64,000 bases of DNA. Origin: Malaciobacter mytili LMG 24559. GTDB taxonomy: Bacteria; Campylobacterota; Campylobacteria; Campylobacterales; Arcobacteraceae. Of the stretch, positions 57,729-64,000 are shown piece by piece; positions within the stretch are counted from its first letter, which is position 1, and each line of letters starts with the position of its first letter. Location: positions 868,001 through 932,000 of the forward strand of contig NZ_CP031219.1 of the NCBI RefSeq assembly GCF_003346775.1, read 5' to 3'. The translations under genes and the position numbers were made by a program. The notes beneath the pieces were generated by a model. That model saw nothing but the letters and a program-made list of their open reading frames with translations. It was not told the origin of the DNA and did not search any database.

Positions 57729-58907
57729 ATGAATCAATTGACAAAAAAAAATATCTTATTTTCAATTTTATTTACATCAATTTTAACTCCTATGATTTTT
57801 TTTGTTATGGGACTTCCTATGATTTTGCAAATAAAAGGTTTTGATGCATCATTAATTGGAATTTTTCAATTAGCTGGTTTACCAATGATATTTAAGTTTT
57901 TAATGTCACCTCCAATAGATAAAATAGTATTTGATAAAAAACATTATAAAAAATGGATATTTTATATAGGAATATTTTATATTTTTCTATTAATTGTAAT
58001 TAGTTTTTTATCCTTAGAAAATAGTATTTATACGGTTTTTATAGCTATTTTAATAACAGCTTTTGTTTCGACTTTTATGGATATTCCACTTAATGCTTTG
58101 GCAATTAAAACTTTTAAAAAAGAAGAAAGAATTAGTGCAGGAAGTTATAAAATAATTGCCTATGGTACGGCATCTTTATTGGGAGGTGGAGTTTTTTTAC
58201 TTATTTTTAATTATTTAGGTTGGAATTTTACATTTATTTTAATGGCTTGTTTTATTCTTTTTTCACTATTTGCTTTACATTTTATAGAAGAAAATAATGA
58301 AGTTATAAATACAGAGAAAATATCTTTAAAAAATATAATCACTTTTTTTAAACAAAAAAATATTGGAATTTGGATTTTTATTTTAAGTTTTTATTTTGTT
58401 TCAATAAGTGCTCTTTGGGTATTTATGAAGCCATATTTAATAAATAAAGGTATATCTGCTAATGATGTAGCTATTTATGTGGGAATTTATGGAAGTTTTG
58501 TAGCTATTTTAGGAGGAGGTTTAAGTAACTATATTGGGCAAAAATTTTCAAAGAGAAATTTACTTATTATTTTTATGATTTTTAATATTTTAAGTACATT
58601 AATTTTAATTTTTATTGAATACTATAATCTAACATTTTATTATCTAATAATAAGTATTACTTTTATAGCTTTAGCTATTTCTTTATCTTCAGCTATAATT
58701 TTTTCTATGATAATGGATTATTCAAGGAAAGAATCACGAGCAATTGACTATTCAATTCAATCAAGTATTTTTTCATTTACTAGGATTATTTCAGCCGTAA
58801 TAGCAGGAATTATAGTCTCAAATTTTGGTTTTGCAAAAATGTTTATTTTTGAGCTTATATGTTTAATTATAGTTGTATTTTTTATTTATAAAAAATACAA
58901 AGATTGA
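57729..58907 (+). CDS. MFS permease, RhtX/FptX-like siderophore importer
   Basis: Twelve-helix inner-membrane transporter of 392 residues. The N-terminal FVMGLPMILQIKGFDASLIGIFQLAGLPMIFKFLMSPPID pattern and the loop FDKKHYKKWIFYIG (after helix 2) recall the AmpG-related RhtX/FptX group that imports siderophores without an ABC transporter. FVSTFMDIPLNALAIKTFKKEERISAG near 117-143 is the mid-loop of that group. With the receptor and the AraC regulator it gives the PchR-FptA-FptX set. The family call is firm at MFS level; the substrate is inferred. Confidence 0.8.
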   Translation: MNQLTKKNILFSILFTSILTPMIFFVMGLPMILQIKGFDASLIGIFQLAGLPMIFKFLMSPPIDKIVFDKKHYKKWIFYIGIFYIFLLIVISFLSLENSIYTVFIAILITAFVSTFMDIPLNALAIKTFKKEERISAGSYKIIAYGTASLLGGGVFLLIFNYLGWNFTFILMACFILFSLFALHFIEENNEVINTEKISLKNIITFFKQKNIGIWIFILSFYFVSISALWVFMKPYLINKGISANDVAIYVGIYGSFVAILGGGLSNYIGQKFSKRNLLIIFMIFNILSTLILIFIEYYNLTFYYLIISITFIALAISLSSAIIFSMIMDYSRKESRAIDYSIQSSIFSFTRIISAVIAGIIVSNFGFAKMFIFELICLIIVVFFIYKKYKD

Positions 58908-58976
58908 ATTGAGGGAAAGTATGTTTTGTAAATAATTAGATTAACTCAAAAGTAAAAATAACAAACTTTTTAGTCA

Positions 58977-59008
58977 AAATATCTTAAGATATTTACAAAA
59001 TATATAAT
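58977..59008 (+). promoter_or_regulatory. tetR promoter with perfect palindromic operator
   Basis: AAATATCTTAAGATATTT at 58977-58994 is a perfect 18-bp palindrome. TATAAT follows at 59003-59008, so the palindrome covers the -35 region of the TetR gene that starts at 59021. This is the expected layout for an autorepressed TetR regulator. Confidence 0.65.
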
Positions 59009-59020
59009 ATGGAACAATAA

Positions 59021-59617
59021 ATGCCAAAAATAGTTAACTTTGATGAAAAAATTGATTTTATATGTGAAAAAGCATACGAAGAATTTATAAAAAATGGAGT
59101 AAACAATTTTTCTTTAAATAAATTTATTGAGTCTTTAAATATGTCAAAAGGACAATTTTATTATTACTTCAAAACAAAAGAAGAGTTGATTTTTGAAGTA
59201 ATTGATAAAAAAAGTGAAAAATTTTTTATTGATACGGAAAAAGAGATAAATGAGGCTCAAACATTTTCTGAGAAACTTTTAGCTCTTTTTTCTTTCTATT
59301 TAGTTCTATCAGATCCTGAAAATAAATCTTTTGATAAATTAATGAAAGATACATTTTATATGTATTTAAATGTGGAAAATGAATTTATAAAAGAAAAAAA
59401 TGCTGAGTGCTATGATTATTTATTTAGTGTTACAAATGAAATCTTTGATGATATGATTGCAAAAAAAGTTTTGAAAGAAAATGCTAAAAATTTTATTCCA
59501 AGTTTAATTGCAACAGCAGATGGAATGTATCTGCAATCTATGATTTTAGAAAATTATGACTTGAAAAAGAATCTAATTGATTATATTAAAATGTTAGAAG
59601 ATTTATTAAAAAGATAA
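59021..59617 (+). CDS. TetR-family transcriptional regulator
   Basis: Regulator of 198 residues. The N-terminal helix-turn-helix is typical: ICEKAYEEFIKNGVNNFSLNKFIESLNMSKGQFYYYFKTKEELIFEVID at about 13-61 (written here in parts: NNFSLNKFIESLNMSKG is the recognition region). The C-terminal 130 residues are a helical ligand domain without identifiable ligand. It has its own promoter with a palindrome, separated by 113 bases from the permease gene. Likely targets are itself and perhaps the MATE gene at 59962, whose upstream region has a related sequence. Confidence 0.85.
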   Translation: MPKIVNFDEKIDFICEKAYEEFIKNGVNNFSLNKFIESLNMSKGQFYYYFKTKEELIFEVIDKKSEKFFIDTEKEINEAQTFSEKLLALFSFYLVLSDPENKSFDKLMKDTFYMYLNVENEFIKEKNAECYDYLFSVTNEIFDDMIAKKVLKENAKNFIPSLIATADGMYLQSMILENYDLKKNLIDYIKMLEDLLKR

Positions 59618-59629
59618 ATTTTATATTTT

Positions 59630-59927
59630 TTACATTTGTTTTTCAAACTTAAACATTTCATCATCTTCCTCATCAAAATTTTGATTTGACTTAAAATTTG
59701 GATCGGGATGATATTTACTAAAATATTCCACAATTTTAAAGCCACACTTATTTACATAAAAATGAATATTTCTTTTTTCAAAATAGGGTGTAGTAGTTTC
59801 CCATACTTTTGTCTTTGGATGATTTTTTCTATTGCTTTCCAAGCTTTATATCCACTACCTTGACTATGACAATTAGTTGATATAAAAAATAATATTTAAT
59901 TTATTTGTATGGTTTTTCATAATTCAT
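59630..59927 (-). pseudogene. GNAT acetyltransferase remnant, frameshifted and N-terminally deleted
   Basis: The 3' part encodes a GNAT C-terminus ([20 protein letters not shown], then [20 protein letters not shown]). Just upstream, in another frame, reads [20 protein letters not shown], the acetyl-CoA loop (QGxG) and following helix, so a shift has occurred near 59815-59825 in an A-rich run. Further upstream, ATGs at 59927 and 59920 run only 8-15 codons before stops, and the first 70 or so residues of a normal GNAT are missing. A short TTG-initiated frame of 70 residues remains open but cannot form an active enzyme. Confidence 0.75.
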
Positions 59928-59961
59928 TTCCTATTTATATAGTTTTATTAATTCTATTTTC

Positions 59962-61284
59962 TTAAGTGATTTTTCTAGGGTTAAATTTTCTATATAAAAT
60001 TACTGCGATTATAAAAGTAATAAATTCAGCCATTGGTATTGCTATAAAAATACCATCTAAATCAAATAAAAATGGTAATGTAAATATAAAAAATACAGGA
60101 AAAATAAAACTTCTTGATAACGCAATAATCATTGATTGTAAAGGCTTATGAATTGCAGTAAAATAAGCAGAAATCACAAGATTAATACCATCAAAAAGAA
60201 AAACTATCCATATAAATGTAGCAAAATTTAAAACTAATTGTTTTGTTTTATGATTAGTATCTTCTAAAAAAATATTTGCAAGTTTATCTGGAATAAATAT
60301 AATTAAGCTTATCATTATAAGACCAACTAAACTTGTAGAAATAAAAGCTAATTTTAAAAACTCTTCTATTCTTTTACTCTGTTTTGCACCAAAGTTTTTA
60401 CTAATAATTGGTTGTAAAGAGTCACTTATTCCAAAACTTATCATTATTCCAATAAATAAAAGATAATTTATAACTGTAAATGCTGCAATTCCTTCTACAC
60501 CAAAATTCTTTATCATAACATAGTTAAAAATTAAAGTCATTATTCCTATTGAAATTTCATTTACAAACTCTGAAGCACCATTATAACAAGCTTTTGCAAT
60601 TTGAATATAACTTCCTATAGGTTTTACAAATCTAAGAGTTGCTTTTTTTGAAAAAAAATGAGGTAAAAGAATAATCAACAAAGTAAGTTGAGAAATACCT
60701 GTAGCTAGAGCTGCTCCAAAAATACCTTTTTGTAAATATACAATCATAAACCAATCTAATATAAAATTTATTAGAGCACTAGAAAGTAAAGCTATAAAAG
60801 CAAGATTTGGTCTATTATCAATTCTTACAAAATAATCTAAAACTATTCCAATCATTAAAAAAGGAATAAAAAATAACATAATAGATAAATACTGTATGGC
60901 AACATTTGTTAAGTATTCATCTGCCCCAAAAAAATGTAAAATAGTCTCAATATTTAAAAATAAAACACTGCAAATTATAAAACTAAAAATAGTTACACAA
61001 ATCATCGTTTTAGTAAAAATAATAGAGGCTTTTTTAATTTCTCCTTCACCTATTAGTTTTCCAGCTACAACACTACTACCAATTGCTAACATAAAAGCAA
61101 ATCCAAATAAAAAAGAGAAAATAGGTAAGCTTATATTTATTGCTGCAAGTCCAAAATCTCCTACATAATTTCCTATAAAAAATCCATCAACTATATTTGC
61201 TGATGAAATTGCTAACATACCTAATACAGATGGTATTGAGTATTGAAAAAAGACTGATAATATTTTATTTTTTGTTACATTCAT
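59962..61284 (-). CDS. MATE-family multidrug/cation efflux transporter
   Basis: Twelve-helix membrane protein of 440 residues with the two-fold MATE repeat: FQYSIPSVLGMLAISSANIVDGFFIGNYVG at the N-terminus, AGKLIGEGEIKKASIIFTKT, and IGISFG-like MISFGISDSLQPIISKNFGAKQ in the second half. Acts as a Na+ or H+ antiporter exporting organic cations or drugs in this family. It is monocistronic, minus strand, 34 bases from the GNAT remnant. A near-palindrome lies just upstream of its start. Confidence 0.88.
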   Translation of the reverse strand: MNVTKNKILSVFFQYSIPSVLGMLAISSANIVDGFFIGNYVGDFGLAAINISLPIFSFLFGFAFMLAIGSSVVAGKLIGEGEIKKASIIFTKTMICVTIFSFIICSVLFLNIETILHFFGADEYLTNVAIQYLSIMLFFIPFLMIGIVLDYFVRIDNRPNLAFIALLSSALINFILDWFMIVYLQKGIFGAALATGISQLTLLIILLPHFFSKKATLRFVKPIGSYIQIAKACYNGASEFVNEISIGIMTLIFNYVMIKNFGVEGIAAFTVINYLLFIGIMISFGISDSLQPIISKNFGAKQSKRIEEFLKLAFISTSLVGLIMISLIIFIPDKLANIFLEDTNHKTKQLVLNFATFIWIVFLFDGINLVISAYFTAIHKPLQSMIIALSRSFIFPVFFIFTLPFLFDLDGIFIAIPMAEFITFIIAVILYRKFNPRKIT

Positions 61285-61299
61285 ATAAATTTCTTTTTC

Positions 61300-61316
61300 G
61301 TATCTTATTATGATAC
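61300..61316 (-). promoter_or_regulatory. Near-palindrome upstream of the MATE gene
   Basis: GTATCTTATTATGATAC has matching arms GTATC/GATAC plus inner TA/TA with one mismatch pair, centred at 61308, 16 bases before the MATE start codon. The TATCTTA half is shared with the palindrome in front of the TetR gene. A repressor site is likely; the identity of the repressor is inferred. Confidence 0.45.
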
Positions 61317-61428
61317 ATAGCTAAATCAAAGAATTTAAGTATTTGTTTCTTGATTTTCTATGATAGTTTTCTTTATTTATTATTCTAATAATATTTTCTA
61401 AAAATAAGTAATTTAATACTAGCAAAAG

Positions 61429-61475
61429 AATACTTTCATTTAAATAAACCACTAGTTTATTTAAAAAGTATTTTT
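61429..61475. other. Long AT-rich hairpin in the MATE-DoxX intergenic gap
   Basis: An 11-bp stem TTTAAATAAAC (61439-61449) with GTTTATTTAAA (61455-61465) around CACTA is extended by an outer AATACTT (61429-61435) with AAGTATT (61466-61472), leaving a three-base bulge. TTTTT follows on the plus strand at 61471-61475. No coding frame is present in the 270-base gap 61285-61554. It resembles a plus-strand terminator or a structured RNA, although no plus-strand gene precedes it. Confidence 0.4.
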
Positions 61476-61533
61476 AAATATTTAGGTTTCTTTTTAATAA
61501 AGTAGTAAGTTTTTTATAGTTTAAAAAGTGAAG

Positions 61534-61559
61534 AATAGACTCTTTTAAAAGAGTCTATT
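61534..61559. terminator. Hairpin at the end of the DoxX gene
   Basis: A perfect 26-base palindrome: AATAGACTCTTTT (61534-61546) and AAAAGAGTCTATT (61547-61559). The DoxX stop codon (61555-61557 on the minus strand) lies inside one arm. T-rich sequence follows on the plus side, but the minus side (downstream of DoxX) lacks an immediate T-run, so termination efficiency is uncertain. Confidence 0.55.
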
Positions 61560-61980
61560 TTCTATATTTTGCATCTAGGCTATATTTACCTGCTCCTATA
61601 AATATTATTGAAATAGAAATTAATAGATAAATTAAAGGTAATTCAATTACTAGACCACCTGTTTCTTCTAAAGTAAATATATCTGTACTATGGGCTAAAA
61701 ATATGGCAAAAAACATTGTTAAAGCAAAAAATAAAGATGAAATCCTTGTAAATAAACCAATGATTATCAAAATTGGAAAAATAATTTCCCCCAAATAAAC
61801 ACCATAAGCTATAAATTCAGGAAGTTTTGCTTGTGTAACTAGGAATTTTATTCCATCAATTCCATTAAAAAGTTTAAAAAAACCATGAAATAACATAAGT
61901 CCTGCTATACTTAATCTTAAGATTAATTTACCAATATTTTCATTTAAAACACAAGCTAATCTATTTTCGCAACTTGTCAA
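61555..61980 (-). CDS. DoxX-family membrane protein
   Basis: Four-helix inner-membrane protein of 141 residues. ILRLSIAGLMLFHGFFKLFNGIDGIKF near 19-45 is the DoxX signature (R...G..fl.hG..Kl), followed by YGVYLGEIIFPILIIIGLFTR near 59-79. DoxX relatives are linked to oxidative stress or thiol/sulfur metabolism, but no specific role is visible. The start is a TTG at 61980 with AAAAGGA and a six-base spacer; no ATG fits upstream. It is divergent from the chemoreceptor gene. Confidence 0.82.
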   Translation of the reverse strand: MTSCENRLACVLNENIGKLILRLSIAGLMLFHGFFKLFNGIDGIKFLVTQAKLPEFIAYGVYLGEIIFPILIIIGLFTRISSLFFALTMFFAIFLAHSTDIFTLEETGGLVIELPLIYLLISISIIFIGAGKYSLDAKYRK

Positions 61981-62095
61981 AATGTATCCTTTTTTTAATT
62001 TTTGGGATTATATTTTTTTAATGTTTAATAATTGTTAAGTAATAAAATTTTAATAATAATTTATCAAAAAATAAAAATTTTTAGATAAATTTTGT

Positions 62096-62134
62096 TACAA
62101 TAGACACAATTAATTGGTAAAAGTGACACTTTTA
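62096..62134 (+). promoter_or_regulatory. Chemoreceptor promoter element and leader palindrome
   Basis: TACAAT at 62096-62101 is a plausible -10. TAAAAGTGACACTTTTA at 62118-62134 is a perfect 17-base inverted repeat with a one-base centre. It lies in the expected 5' leader, ten bases before the AGGAGA ribosome site of the receptor gene at 62155. It could be an operator or an RNA hairpin near the ribosome site. Confidence 0.45.
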
Positions 62135-62154
62135 TTTAGATAGGAGATATTAAA

Positions 62155-63726
62155 ATGTTTAATTTTGGAAAAACTGAAGAAGAAATAGGAAGACTTAATG
62201 CAATGGAAGAAAACTTTGCAATTATATCTTTTGAACCAAATGGTAAAATTATACATGCAAATGATAATTTTTTAAATGCTTTAGGATACAAACTTAATGA
62301 AGTTGTTGGTAATCACCATAGAATATTTTGTGATAAGACATATACAAATTCAAAAGCTTATACCAAATTTTGGAATGATTTAGCAAATGGAATATCTCAA
62401 ATAGATGAATTTGAAAGATTTAAAAAAGATGGTACTTCTATTTGGATTCAAGCTTCTTATACTCCTGTAAAAAATAAAAGTGGCAAAGTAACAAGAGTTA
62501 TTAAATTTGCACAAGATATTACTGATTCAAAAAAAGTGATAGATGCTGTTAAAAATTCTATTGATTTAGCAAAAACAGGAATTATGAAACAAACTATAAC
62601 TGAATCAACTAAAAATGAAGGAATTGAAAATCTTAAAAATGGTATAAATGAACTATATCAAATTGTCTCTTCTAAAGTTGATGGAGATTTAAATAAAATA
62701 TCTACTTCTTTAACTTCTTTTCAAAATTTAAACTTTACACATAGAATAAGTGGTGATTTAGGGGAAGTATCAATAGGATTAAATAATCTAGCAGATATTA
62801 TAAATGAAATGTTAGTTGAAAATAAATCAAATGGTCTAACTTTAGATGAAAGTTCAAATATCCTTTTATCAAATGTAGATAAATTAAATATTAGTTCTAA
62901 TGAAGCAGCAGCTTCTTTAGAAGAAACAGCAGCAGCACTTGAAGAAATAACATCAAATATTAGAAATACTACAAGTAATATAGCAAAAATGTCTAGTCTT
63001 TCAAATAATGTAACTACTTCAGCATCACAAGGTGAAAAGCTTGCAAGTAAAACAACTGTTGCTATGGATGAGATTAATACTCAAGTAAGCCTAATTACTG
63101 AAGCTATAAGTATAATAGATCAAATTGCATTTCAAACAAATATTTTAAGTTTAAATGCAGCAGTTGAAGCTGCAACAGCAGGAGAAGCTGGTAGAGGGTT
63201 TGCCGTTGTTGCACAGGAGGTTCGAAATTTAGCTTCTAGAAGTGCAGAAGCAGCAAAAGAGATTAAAAATATTGTTGAGACGGCTAAAAGTAAAGCAGAT
63301 GAAGGGAAAGAAATAGCAAGTCATATGATAGATGGATATAAAGAGTTAAATCAAAATATTCAACAAACTATAACTCTTATTTCTGATATAGAGATGTCAA
63401 GTAAAGAGCAATTAACTGGAATTGAACAAATAAATGATGCTGTAACTCAACTAGACCAGCAAACTCAACAAAATGCACAAATAGCATCACAAGCTCATGA
63501 TGTGGCACAAATAACTGATAATATAGCAAAATTAGTTGTAAATGATGCCAATACAAAAGAGTTTATTGGTAAAAATGAAGTTAAAGCAAAAAATATTAAC
63601 TTAAATAAATCAAATTCGCATAATTCAAATTCAATTTATCAATCTTCTAAAAAAACTCCTATAAAAGTTGAAAGAAGTAAAACTATTACACCTAAAAATA
63701 ATAATGATGAGTGGGAAAGCTTTTAA
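62155..63726 (+). CDS. Soluble PAS-domain methyl-accepting chemotaxis protein
   Basis: Cytoplasmic chemoreceptor of 523 residues without membrane helices. The PAS domain (about 15-125) has [19 protein letters not shown], the NHHRIFCD...FWNDLANG stretch and [12 protein letters not shown]; this type in Aer/BdlA-like receptors often binds haem or flavin. The signalling hairpin (about 240-440) contains [20 protein letters not shown] near 320-339 and [22 protein letters not shown]. The extreme C-terminus EWESF resembles the NWETF CheR/CheB docking pentapeptide, after a 50-residue flexible linker. AGGAGA precedes the ATG. Confidence 0.92.
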   Translation: MFNFGKTEEEIGRLNAMEENFAIISFEPNGKIIHANDNFLNALGYKLNEVVGNHHRIFCDKTYTNSKAYTKFWNDLANGISQIDEFERFKKDGTSIWIQASYTPVKNKSGKVTRVIKFAQDITDSKKVIDAVKNSIDLAKTGIMKQTITESTKNEGIENLKNGINELYQIVSSKVDGDLNKISTSLTSFQNLNFTHRISGDLGEVSIGLNNLADIINEMLVENKSNGLTLDESSNILLSNVDKLNISSNEAAASLEETAAALEEITSNIRNTTSNIAKMSSLSNNVTTSASQGEKLASKTTVAMDEINTQVSLITEAISIIDQIAFQTNILSLNAAVEAATAGEAGRGFAVVAQEVRNLASRSAEAAKEIKNIVETAKSKADEGKEIASHMIDGYKELNQNIQQTITLISDIEMSSKEQLTGIEQINDAVTQLDQQTQQNAQIASQAHDVAQITDNIAKLVVNDANTKEFIGKNEVKAKNINLNKSNSHNSNSIYQSSKKTPIKVERSKTITPKNNNDEWESF

Positions 63727-63830
63727 ACTTCTCTCTCATACTTATATTTAACTTGTGTGATTTTTAATATATGATTATGTTTTTATTTTAAAGTGCACAA
63801 ATTATAAATTTTACTTGCTAATAAGCTATT

Positions 63831-63866
63831 AAAATAAAAAAGGTAAGAAGTTTTTACTTCTTACCT
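63831..63866 (-). terminator. Intrinsic terminator of the minus-strand gene at the right edge
   Basis: AGGTAAGAAG (63841-63850) pairs with CTTCTTACCT (63857-63866) around a six-base loop. On the minus strand it is followed by TTTTTTATTT (63840 down to 63831), giving a textbook intrinsic terminator 24 bases after the stop of the partial gene. The 164 bases between the chemoreceptor stop and the partial gene otherwise hold nothing recognisable. Confidence 0.85.
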
Positions 63867-63890
63867 TCCTAATAGAATAGGGCTTATAGC

Positions 63891-64000
63891 TTATTCTGCA
63901 ACTTCTACTGTTACGGGTGTACCTTCCCAGATACCATGCTTAGTACAGTATCCATGAGCAACTAAGTTAAGTTTTTTACCAGTTGGAATAATTGTAAAAG
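63891..64000 (-). CDS. 3' end of a probable superoxide reductase / desulfoferrodoxin-type gene (partial)
   Basis: The visible 35 C-terminal residues read FTIIPTGKKLNLVAHGYCTK, then HGIWEGTPVTVEVAE and a stop. YCTKHGIWE matches the C-terminal iron-binding block of class II superoxide reductases and desulfoferrodoxins (YCNxHGxW), where Cys and His ligate the mononuclear iron. The rest of the gene is outside the window. The enzyme would reduce superoxide to peroxide in a microaerophile. A terminator follows. Confidence 0.6.
   Translation of the reverse strand, partial: FTIIPTGKKLNLVAHGYCTKHGIWEGTPVTVEVAE

Noticed and set aside
1-64000. CRISPR arrays, insertion sequences, tRNA or rRNA genes
   Set aside because: No regularly spaced direct repeats, transposase motifs, terminal inverted repeats or tRNA/rRNA-like segments were seen in the window.

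Overview
The window is very AT-rich DNA that looks like a chromosome segment of a Campylobacterota bacterium, most probably of the Arcobacter group. The reasons are a cytochrome bd operon led by a DUF4492 protein, a molybdenum S-/N-oxide reductase paired with a monohaem cytochrome as in Campylobacter Cj0264c/Cj0265c, a short 205-residue RecO, and many sensory proteins. No species can be named from sequence reading alone.

Bases 1-29231 are one long, almost entirely plus-strand surface-polysaccharide locus with many overlapping genes. It starts with a PIG-L deacetylase, a DegT aminotransferase, a large single-chain pyruvate:ferredoxin oxidoreductase and a Wzz-like chain-length protein. A nonulosonic-acid (legionaminic/sialic type) block follows: 4,6-dehydratase, LegC-type aminotransferase, PglD/NeuD-type acetyltransferase, NeuB, NeuA and a CBS-nucleotidyltransferase. 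Mixed into it are a methyltransferase, a MaoC hydratase, glycosyltransferases and an O-acyltransferase. Next come Wzx, an acetamidino-forming amidotransferase with its own HisH/HisF pair (HisF has lost catalytic Asp11), Wzy, the UDP-L-FucNAc genes fnlA-fnlB-fnlC, a GT4 transferase, a WecA/WbpL-type initiating transferase and a WbpM-type dehydratase. The whole looks like a Wzx/Wzy-dependent O-antigen-type glycan with L-FucNAc, a nonulosonate and an acetamidino group. The second half resembles Pseudomonas aeruginosa O-antigen loci.

Bases 29289-36669 hold a lone pseudopilin, the ADP-heptose genes gmhB, hldD and hldE, then apt, trpB, a DedA membrane protein and pepA.

Bases 36693-40834 form a compact respiratory unit. 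A divergent DUF134-NifX regulator faces a strong sigma70 promoter covered by two palindromes, which drives DUF4492-cydA-cydB-(35-aa CydX-like)-NifX-like. Bases 40836-46698 (minus) encode a TorA-like reductase, its cytochrome, and a response regulator/sensor kinase pair. Then come ychF, an HDOD protein, a large protein with a degenerate GGDEF domain, recO, ppnP and a two-domain NosL.

Bases 53697-59617 look like a xenosiderophore uptake island: a PchR-like AraC regulator, a FyuA/FptA-like TonB receptor, an O-methyltransferase-like protein, an FptX/RhtX-like MFS permease and a TetR regulator. A GNAT pseudogene, a MATE transporter, a DoxX protein, a soluble PAS chemoreceptor and the 3' end of a probable superoxide reductase gene close the window. 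Regulatory palindromes are visible upstream of cyd, the TonB receptor, tetR, MATE and the chemoreceptor.
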